Source of the DNA: Burkholderiaceae bacterium
GTDB lineage: Bacteria; Pseudomonadota; Gammaproteobacteria; Burkholderiales; Burkholderiaceae
Assembly (NCBI GenBank): GCA_947472645.1
Contig: CANJBQ010000031.1
Span: 1 to 37,729, forward strand
Reading direction: 5' to 3'
DNA length: 37,729 nucleotides
The notes beneath the pieces are model-generated. The model saw nothing but the letters and a program-made list of their open reading frames with translations, ran no database searches and was not told the DNA's origin. A program made the position numbers and the translations under genes. Below are positions 27,892-37,729 of this stretch, piece by piece; within the stretch, counting starts at the first letter, position 1; every line of letters begins with the position of its first letter.

Positions 27892-28775
27892 CACTTCTCT
27901 CTACCAAATAATCCTGCAGGTCGCACCAATAGAACAAGAGCCATCACTAAAAATACAACCGTACTAGACGCCTCAGGATAAACAACTTTGGTTATTGCCT
28001 CAATGACACCAAGCCCTAAGCCGGTCATAATAGAGCCCATAATAGAACCCATACCACCAATGACTACAATGGCAAAAATAGTAATTATGAGGTTAGAGCC
28101 CATCAATGGGGAAACCTGTATGATCGGCGCAGCAAGCACTCCTGAAAAGGCCGCCAATGCAACACCAAAACCATAAGTTAATGTCACCATCAGCGGAAAG
28201 TTAATACCAAAGGCTTGAATCAGCTTTGGGTTTTCGGTGCCAGCTCGCAAGTAAGCACCAAGCTTCGTTTTTTCTATTACATACCAAGTACCAAAACAAA
28301 CAATTAAAGAAATCACAACAACCCATGCGCGGTAAATTGGTAAAAACATAAAACCAACATCAATAGCGCCAGCCAATGACTCTGGAACAGAGTATGCCAT
28401 ACCAGAAACCCCAAAGAAGGATCTAAAAAACCCCTCTAAAATAAGGGTAAGTCCAAAGGTGAGTAACAATCCATATAGATGGTCAAGTTGATACAAATGT
28501 TTTAAAAGAAATCGCTCAATAACAAAACCAATCACGGCGACAACAATTGGCGCAAGAATTAACATCGGCCAGTAACCAATTCCGAAAAAAGTTAGGCCCA
28601 TCCACGTAAAAAGCGCTCCCATCATAAACATTGCCCCGTGGGCAAAATTAACGACATTTAATAAACCAAAAATAACGGCTAAGCCGAGACTTAAAACTGC
28701 ATAAAAGCTTCCATTAACCAACCCCAAAAGGAGTTGGCTAAGGATTGCAGACAAAGGAATACTAAATATTTCCAC
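27891..28775 (-). CDS. livH: Branched-chain amino acid-type ABC transporter permease (LivH-like)
   Basis: A 294-residue permease with the LivH hallmarks: LLLGLVNGSFYAVLSLGLAV and FGLLNVVNFAHGAMFM in the first 50 residues, and LRAGTENPKLIQAFGIN (about 176-192) as the coupling loop. GTG 28775 is the start; no ATG is available upstream. It begins 14 bp after the substrate-binding-protein gene and its stop overlaps livM. Confidence 0.9.
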   Translation of the reverse strand: MEIFSIPLSAILSQLLLGLVNGSFYAVLSLGLAVIFGLLNVVNFAHGAMFMMGALFTWMGLTFFGIGYWPMLILAPIVVAVIGFVIERFLLKHLYQLDHLYGLLLTFGLTLILEGFFRSFFGVSGMAYSVPESLAGAIDVGFMFLPIYRAWVVVISLIVCFGTWYVIEKTKLGAYLRAGTENPKLIQAFGINFPLMVTLTYGFGVALAAFSGVLAAPIIQVSPLMGSNLIITIFAIVVIGGMGSIMGSIMTGLGLGVIEAITKVVYPEASSTVVFLVMALVLLVRPAGLFGREK

Positions 28776-28789
28776 TAGATATTCTTCTA

Positions 28790-29986
28790 TTATTTAATGA
28801 AGGCGCACTTGGACTCAGCCAGAGTATTAAACGCTTGGTCACCCGCAAGTTTTTTAACAACACGATAGTAATCCCAAGGCTTCGTTACTTCCTCTGCTTT
28901 TTTCACTTCAAATAAATACATGTCATGAATCATGATGCCATCTTTACGAATATACCCACCCTTGGTAAATAGGTCATTGATTTTAATTTTTTGCATTTCA
29001 GCAAGAACCTTCTCAGGATTATCAGTCCCTGCAGCTTTAACTGCTTTTAAGTAGGTTAACATCGAAGAATAGTCGCCAGCATGAACCGACGTTGGCATCC
29101 GCTTCATCTTTTGAATAAACCGACCTGCAAATGTTCGGGTCTCATCATTTAAGTCCCAATACCACGCCTCTGTTGCTAGCAATCCAGCTGCATTTTTCAC
29201 GCCAATACTATGCACGTCTGAGATAAACACCAATAAACCAGCAAGCTTCATGGTCTTATTAATACCAAATTCATTTGCTGCTTTGACGGAGTTAATCGTA
29301 TCGCCACCAGCGTTAGCCATTGCTAAGACCTGTGCTTTAGAGCTTTGCGCTTGCAGTAAGAAAGAAGAGAAATCACTCGCATTTAGTGGGTGTTTTACAG
29401 AACCCAAAACTTTACCGCCAGCATCAACAACAACCTTAGTTGCATCTTTTTGTAATTGATCACCAAATGCATAATCCGCCGTAATAAAAAACCAGTTTTT
29501 ATTACCTTTTTCTACCATCGCTTTACCCGTTACATTAGCAAGTGCAATCGTATCGTATGTGTAGTGAATCGTATAAGGGGAGCATTGTTCGTTGGTTAAG
29601 GCAGACGTACCCGCGCCATTATTGATATATATGCGCTTCTTTTCACTAGTAACTTTTGATGTGGCTAATGCGGTTCCCGAGTTTGTTCCACCAAAAATAA
29701 CATTGACACCCTCTTGATCAATCCATTCGCGGGCTTTACTTGCCGCAATATCCGCTTTATTTTGATGGTCAGCATAAAGCACCTCGACCTTTCTGCCCAA
29801 AACAGAGCCCCCAAAATCCGCAATCGCCATTTCCATTGCCTCTTTACCACCAATACCATCGATATCGGAATATAAGCTAGAGCCATCCGTAATAAAGCCA
29901 ATTTTAATTGGCTTGTTATCAGCCGCATTTGACGCAATAGCAAGCGAAGCTAATGCCAAGGTTAAAACTATTTTTTTCATTTTCAT
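28790..29986 (-). CDS. livK: Periplasmic substrate-binding protein of the Liv-type transporter
   Basis: A 398-residue secreted type I periplasmic binding protein. The start chosen is ATG 29986, which has a GGGGAA Shine-Dalgarno 6-7 bp upstream; a TTG at 29998 gives a slightly longer frame without such a site. The signal peptide is KKIVLTLALASLAIASNA|AD. Mature features include KIGFITDGSSLYSDIDGIGG and VIFGGTNSGTALA. This branch, with 'SDIDGIGG', is common in Burkholderiales and its members are not all amino-acid binders; aromatic and other carboxylic acids are known ligands of the wider family. The ligand here is unknown. Confidence 0.88.
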   Translation of the reverse strand: MKMKKIVLTLALASLAIASNAADNKPIKIGFITDGSSLYSDIDGIGGKEAMEMAIADFGGSVLGRKVEVLYADHQNKADIAASKAREWIDQEGVNVIFGGTNSGTALATSKVTSEKKRIYINNGAGTSALTNEQCSPYTIHYTYDTIALANVTGKAMVEKGNKNWFFITADYAFGDQLQKDATKVVVDAGGKVLGSVKHPLNASDFSSFLLQAQSSKAQVLAMANAGGDTINSVKAANEFGINKTMKLAGLLVFISDVHSIGVKNAAGLLATEAWYWDLNDETRTFAGRFIQKMKRMPTSVHAGDYSSMLTYLKAVKAAGTDNPEKVLAEMQKIKINDLFTKGGYIRKDGIMIHDMYLFEVKKAEEVTKPWDYYRVVKKLAGDQAFNTLAESKCAFIK

Positions 29987-30010
29987 TCTGTTCCCCAAGA
30001 TTAAAATTTC

Positions 30011-30712
30011 TTAAATTCCCAAATAACTATTTAATATAGCCGTCTTTTGAGAAAGCTCACTATTTAATACAACCTCAACAACTTGACCATGCTCAACAAC
30101 ATAATGTCTATCGGCAAGATTTGCAGCAAAATGAAAATTTTGCTCTACTAAAATAATGGTGTAACCCTTATCACGAAGATGCTTAACAACTTGACCTAAT
30201 TTTTGAACAATCACTGGCGCCAAACCTTCTGTAATTTCGTCTAATAACAAAATATTTGCGCCAGTTCTTAAAATACGAGCCATGGCTAACATTTGTTGCT
30301 CACCGCCGCTCAATCGCGTGCCAGGACTGTTCTTTCTTTCATACAAATTAGGAAACATTTCGTAAATTTCTTCAACCGTAAAACCACCTTGACGAATAAC
30401 AGGCGGAAGAAAAAGATTCTCCTCTGCCGTTAAGGTTGAAAAAATACCTCGCTCCTCAGGACAATAACCGATACCCATAGGAGCAATTTGGTGCGTCAAC
30501 AAATTCGTCGTTTCAACACCATTAATTAGAATTGACCCAGTTCTTTTATCGGTTAATCCCAAAATGGCTCTCAAGGTTGTCGTTCTCCCCGCTCCATTTC
30601 TTCCAAGAAGCGTAACAACCTCGCCTTGATGAACCTCTAGATCAATGCCATGAAGGATATGCGACTCGCCATACCAAGCATGCAAATTTTTAATTTCTAA
30701 TGCTACCGTCAT
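30011..30712 (-). CDS. livF: Liv-type ABC transporter ATPase (LivF-like) with non-standard Walker A
   Basis: A 233-residue ATPase. The signature LSGGEQQ, Walker B ILLLDEITEGLAP and ILVEQN are of LivF type. The Walker A loop reads GRNGAGRTT (37-45): the usual catalytic lysine is replaced by arginine R43 (codon AGA). I recall the same GAGRT form in other betaproteobacterial LivF proteins, so it may be a lineage trait rather than damage. It overlaps the livG stop by 4 bp (ATGA), and precedes the binding-protein gene. Confidence 0.88.
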   Translation of the reverse strand: MTVALEIKNLHAWYGESHILHGIDLEVHQGEVVTLLGRNGAGRTTTLRAILGLTDKRTGSILINGVETTNLLTHQIAPMGIGYCPEERGIFSTLTAEENLFLPPVIRQGGFTVEEIYEMFPNLYERKNSPGTRLSGGEQQMLAMARILRTGANILLLDEITEGLAPVIVQKLGQVVKHLRDKGYTIILVEQNFHFAANLADRHYVVEHGQVVEVVLNSELSQKTAILNSYLGI

Positions 30713-31479
30713 AACGCGGCTCCAGCATGACCCATATACGCCTCTATAACTAGAGGATTCCTAGAAACTTCTGCGTATGTGCCTTCAGCTAAAACGGCTC
30801 CGCGTTGCAAAACAGAAATTTTATTGGCTATGGTTGAAACAACTTTCATATTATGTTCAACCATAAGCACCGTTCTTCCCTGAGCAACTTTTGCAATGAG
30901 CTGTGTAACTCTCTCAACATCCTCATGACCCATGCCTTGAGTAGGCTCATCGAGCAACATGAGTTCTGGGTCCATCGCCAAAGTAGTTGCTATTTCTAAA
31001 ACACGCTTTCGCCCATAAGGAAGATTAACGGCCAATTGGTCAGAAAAACCATTTAAGCCAACAGTATCTAAGAGTTCGAGAGCTTTATCATTTAATCCAT
31101 TTAAGGTGTTGGAGGACTTCCAAAAATGAAACTCTGTTTTTAACTGCTTCTGCAATGCTATTCGAACATTATCTAAAACGGTCATGTGTGGAAAGACAGC
31201 AGATATTTGAAAAGATCGAATAACGCCTAGTTGAGCTACTTGCGTTGGTGAATGTTGAGTAATCTCCTGACCCTTAAATAATATTTTTCCACTTGATGGG
31301 ATCAGGAATTTAGTAAGCAAATTAAAACAAGTTGTTTTTCCAGCACCATTCGGGCCAATAAGCGCATGAATGCTGCCTTCACTAACCTGTAAATGAACAT
31401 TATTGACCGCCACAAAACCTTTAAAAGACTTTGAAAGGCTTTGTGTTTCTAGAATAAAGGGCGCAGGAATGTTGATCAT
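30709..31479 (-). CDS. livG: Liv-type ABC transporter ATPase (LivG-like)
   Basis: A 256-residue ATPase with a normal Walker A GPNGAGKTT, the signature variant LPYGRKRVLEIA, Walker B LMLLDEPTQGMG and MVEHNM. It forms the ATPase pair with LivF; since LivF has an altered Walker A, LivG supplies the standard site. It is the first gene of the transporter set (livG-livF-livK-livH-livM). A possible promoter lies directly upstream, and a GMC oxidoreductase gene precedes it on the same strand with a 68-bp gap. Confidence 0.92.
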   Translation of the reverse strand: MINIPAPFILETQSLSKSFKGFVAVNNVHLQVSEGSIHALIGPNGAGKTTCFNLLTKFLIPSSGKILFKGQEITQHSPTQVAQLGVIRSFQISAVFPHMTVLDNVRIALQKQLKTEFHFWKSSNTLNGLNDKALELLDTVGLNGFSDQLAVNLPYGRKRVLEIATTLAMDPELMLLDEPTQGMGHEDVERVTQLIAKVAQGRTVLMVEHNMKVVSTIANKISVLQRGAVLAEGTYAEVSRNPLVIEAYMGHAGAAL

Positions 31480-31494
31480 AAGGTTACTGAGAAT

Positions 31495-31500
31495 ATTATA
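31495..31500 (-). promoter_or_regulatory. Possible -10 element upstream of livG
   Basis: On the minus strand this reads TATAAT, a perfect -10 hexamer, 15 bp before the livG start. No good -35 is found at 16-18 bp. If used, the leader would be under 10 nt, which agrees with the absence of a Shine-Dalgarno before livG. Chance is possible in such AT-rich DNA. Confidence 0.3.
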
Positions 31501-31547
31501 AAAACAGAGTTTCGGAAAGTGTTTATTACTAGGGGTTTATACGAAGA

Positions 31548-33152
31548 CTACTTTATCAACTCAGCAATTCTTTGAGCCATCATCATGGTCGGTGCTGCAG
31601 TATTGCCTGAAGTAATATTCGGCATTGCTGATGCATCCACAATCCGCAATCCCTGTATGCCCTTTACACATAAATTAGCATCTAACACCGACATTGTGTC
31701 TTTTGGGGAGCCCATCTTGCAGGTGCCAACCGGGTGAAAAATCGTTGTACCAATTTCTGCCGCCGCTTGAACAAGTTCCCCATCATTTTGTAAACTTGCT
31801 CCGGGCTTTAGCTCCACGGGTGAATATGTTTGAAGGGGGCTCTGCTCAACGATCTTTCTTGTCAACCGAATCGCCTCTATGGCTACTTGTTGATCTTCTT
31901 TACTAGATAGGTAGTTTGGCTGAATTTGGGGTTTGGCTAGGACATCACGACTCGTGATATGAACGCTCCCCCGTGATGTAGGTCTTAAGTTACATACGCT
32001 TGCCGTAAACGCATTAAATGCATGCAGGTCTTCACCAAAACGCTCTAAAGATAATGGTTGAACATGATACTGAAGATTGGGTCGTTTATGCTCGATAGAG
32101 CTATGCGTAAAAAGCCCCAATTGTGATGGGGCCATTGACATCGGCCCAGTTCTCTTGAGTAGGTACTCTAAAGCAATTAGACCTTTTCCATACCAAGTTT
32201 TAACTTTGGTATTTAAGGTTTCAATACCGTTCACTTTATAAATCATTCTTAATTGCAGATGATCTTGGAGGTTTTCACCAACGCCTGGCAAATTCTGTAT
32301 CACCGGGATACCCAATTCTTGAAGATGGGGGCCTTGACCAACCCCGGATCTCTCCAATATTTGAACAGATCCAATGGCACCAGCGCTTAAAAGAACCTCT
32401 TTTTGTGAGGACGCATAATGAGTATGTCCACCACCAATAAAATGAACTCCTTTACATTGTTTTGTTTGCGGGTCAATATCCAAGGTATCTACGTATGCGC
32501 CTGTAATCATCGTTAAATTGGGTCTTTTAGCCGCTTGTTTTAAAAATGCTTTTGAGGTATTTAAACGCCAACCATCCTTTTGATTAACATCAAAATATCC
32601 AACTCCATGATTATTTCCACGGTTAAAGTCAGAAGACTCGGGAACACCAAATTGAACTGCAGCATCTTTAAATTTTTCTAGAATTTCCCAATTTAAACGT
32701 TGTTGGCTTACTTGCCACTCGCCTTGATCAGAGTGCCATTCATTACTTCCACCGTAATAATTTTCGAATTGTTTATAGCGCCTCAGCGAGGAGTCCCAAT
32801 TCCAATCAGGTTCTTCAGTTAGCGCCGCCCACAAGTCATAATCTTGGGCTTGACCTCTCATATAAATCATTCCGTTGATAGAGGAACACCCCCCCAAAAC
32901 TTTGCCCCGAGGATACAAAAGCGAACGACGATTCAAGCCTGCAACCGGCTCTGTTTTAAATTGCCAATCAGTTCTAGGGTTGTCAATACAATATAAATAC
33001 CCAACCGGTATATGAATCCAAATGTAATCGTCTTTAGCGCCAGCCTCAAGAAGTAAAACCGTTGTATTGGGATTTTGCGTTAGCCGATTTGCCAGCAAAC
33101 AACCGGCGCTTCCCGCTCCAACAATAATGTAATCGAAATTGCCATGATTCAA
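31548..33152 (-). CDS. GMC-family FAD-dependent alcohol dehydrogenase
   Basis: A 534-residue glucose-methanol-choline oxidoreductase. The FAD motif is GAGSAG (12-17), followed by YPRGKVLGGCSSINGMIYMRG. The active-site pair is probably H473 (FHPVGTCKMG) and N517 (TSGNTAAPT). Such enzymes oxidise primary alcohols to aldehydes; choline dehydrogenase (BetA) and AlkJ-type enzymes are close relatives, and no betaine aldehyde dehydrogenase gene is nearby. The start is TTG 33152, well supported by AGGAGG at 33158-33163 with a 5-bp spacer that overlaps the upstream gene's stop. It precedes the liv genes, so it might process the imported compound; this is inference only. Confidence 0.88.
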   Translation of the reverse strand: MNHGNFDYIIVGAGSAGCLLANRLTQNPNTTVLLLEAGAKDDYIWIHIPVGYLYCIDNPRTDWQFKTEPVAGLNRRSLLYPRGKVLGGCSSINGMIYMRGQAQDYDLWAALTEEPDWNWDSSLRRYKQFENYYGGSNEWHSDQGEWQVSQQRLNWEILEKFKDAAVQFGVPESSDFNRGNNHGVGYFDVNQKDGWRLNTSKAFLKQAAKRPNLTMITGAYVDTLDIDPQTKQCKGVHFIGGGHTHYASSQKEVLLSAGAIGSVQILERSGVGQGPHLQELGIPVIQNLPGVGENLQDHLQLRMIYKVNGIETLNTKVKTWYGKGLIALEYLLKRTGPMSMAPSQLGLFTHSSIEHKRPNLQYHVQPLSLERFGEDLHAFNAFTASVCNLRPTSRGSVHITSRDVLAKPQIQPNYLSSKEDQQVAIEAIRLTRKIVEQSPLQTYSPVELKPGASLQNDGELVQAAAEIGTTIFHPVGTCKMGSPKDTMSVLDANLCVKGIQGLRIVDASAMPNITSGNTAAPTMMMAQRIAELIK

Positions 33153-33161
33153 GGTATCCTC

Positions 33162-33407
33162 CTATCCGTCACTATTCTTATGAGCAACGTCTCTCAAGTG
33201 GGTTAAGTAACCACTCCAAGCATCGCGTGCTTTAGGGTCTAAATAATCAACTGCGACGCGTTGCGCGCCTTGAATAATTGATACTGCATAAGGCTTTGCT
33301 AAAGCGGATACTTCTGGGCAAAGCTCTAAAGCGTCACCAACCGATGGTGATTTCGAGCGCCAAAAATTAATTGCCGCTTCAAGTTCTGGTAGGCTAATGA
33401 ATAACAT
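33162..33407 (-). CDS. Small conserved-type protein, possible DUF3717 family
   Basis: An 81-residue protein. The pattern ELEAAINFWR ... ALCPEVSALAKPYA, here LELCPEVSALAKPY at about 27-40, recalls from memory the DUF3717 family of Burkholderiales; I cannot confirm it without a search. No membrane segment or signal is present, and the sequence is mainly helical. It begins 7 bp after the SET-domain gene and its stop overlaps the ribosome site of the GMC gene, so the three are probably co-transcribed with gyrB. Function is unknown. Confidence 0.7.
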   Translation of the reverse strand: MLFISLPELEAAINFWRSKSPSVGDALELCPEVSALAKPYAVSIIQGAQRVAVDYLDPKARDAWSGYLTHLRDVAHKNSDG

Positions 33408-33414
33408 ACGTTCA

Positions 33415-37518
<4,104 letters not shown>

Positions 37519-37729
37519 GTTGTTATTCCTAATAAATTTTTATTTAGCTTAGTAGTAATAATAAGGATCTATAAAGCTGTGGATAATTATAAATACTCTT
37601 ATTAATCAATATTTTACAACAAATAAAACCTGTTAATAACTTCTGTATAACTTTGGGATAAGTTTTGGATAACTTACTCTAACATCTTATTTTGTATCAA
37701 CCTGAAAAGTTATCTACAAATTTTAAACA
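37519..37729. other. Probable part of oriC (dnaA-dnaN intergenic), cut by window edge
   Basis: About 210 bp of very AT-rich DNA upstream of dnaN. It holds one perfect DnaA box, TTATCCACA (minus strand, 37578-37586). Near matches with one change lie at 37642-37650 (TTATACAGA), 37664-37672 (TTATCCAAA) and 37710-37718 (plus strand, TTATCTACA), and TTATTAACA occurs near 37631-37639. The stretch 37585-37628 is almost all A and T and could be the unwinding element. Box density plus the position next to dnaN supports an origin; whether the main origin lies here or upstream of dnaA cannot be seen. Confidence 0.65.

Overview
The window looks like the chromosome of a low-GC freshwater betaproteobacterium of the Burkholderiaceae, most like Polynucleobacter. 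The reasons are the AT-rich coding style, the gene order dnaN-gyrB ... mnmG-rsmG-parA-parB-atpIBEFHAGDC-hemE-priA, the OmpA variant with a short Trp-rich domain after the signal peptide, and the betaproteobacterial character of the ATP synthase and Liv proteins. The genus is an inference from gene order and protein style; no database was searched.

Right and centre (about 11.1-37.7 kb): every gene from dnaN back to priA lies on the minus strand, reading away from the AT-rich, DnaA-box-bearing DNA at the right end (37519-37729). That DNA lies just upstream of dnaN and is probably part of oriC. The order of transcription is dnaN, gyrB, a SET-domain methyltransferase overlapping gyrB, a small DUF3717-like gene, a GMC oxidoreductase, a branched-chain-amino-acid-type ABC transporter (livG, livF, livK, livH, livM), a TauE/SafE membrane protein, mnmG, rsmG, parA, parB, nine atp genes, hemE and priA. 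Two perfect 16-bp parS sites lie in and just upstream of mnmG, so the whole parABS segregation system is present. Two perfect DnaA boxes lie between hemE and priA; one is just upstream of a good sigma-70-like priA promoter.

Middle left (7.3-11.1 kb): a loose set of single genes comprising an OmpA-family protein, a membrane fatty-acid desaturase, a 61-residue zinc-ribbon-like protein, a GloC/YcbL-type metallo-beta-lactamase-fold hydrolase and a lone gcvH. Two stretches of 300-360 bp here have no convincing gene.

Left (1-7.2 kb): a tight plus-strand operon of at least eight genes, cut by the window edge and closed by a strong hairpin terminator. It encodes the end of a MenB/BadI-like crotonase, an acyl-CoA ligase, an enoyl-CoA hydratase, a short-chain dehydrogenase, an acyl-CoA dehydrogenase, a PaaH-type 3-hydroxyacyl-CoA dehydrogenase split into two genes, and a family III CoA-transferase/racemase. 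The first five classes match, step for step, the cyclohexanecarboxylate ring-opening route (AliA, AliB, BadK, BadH, BadI) that ends in pimeloyl-CoA; the rest would serve later beta-oxidation. This is the most interesting system in the window. The substrate is inferred from the set of enzyme classes, not proven.
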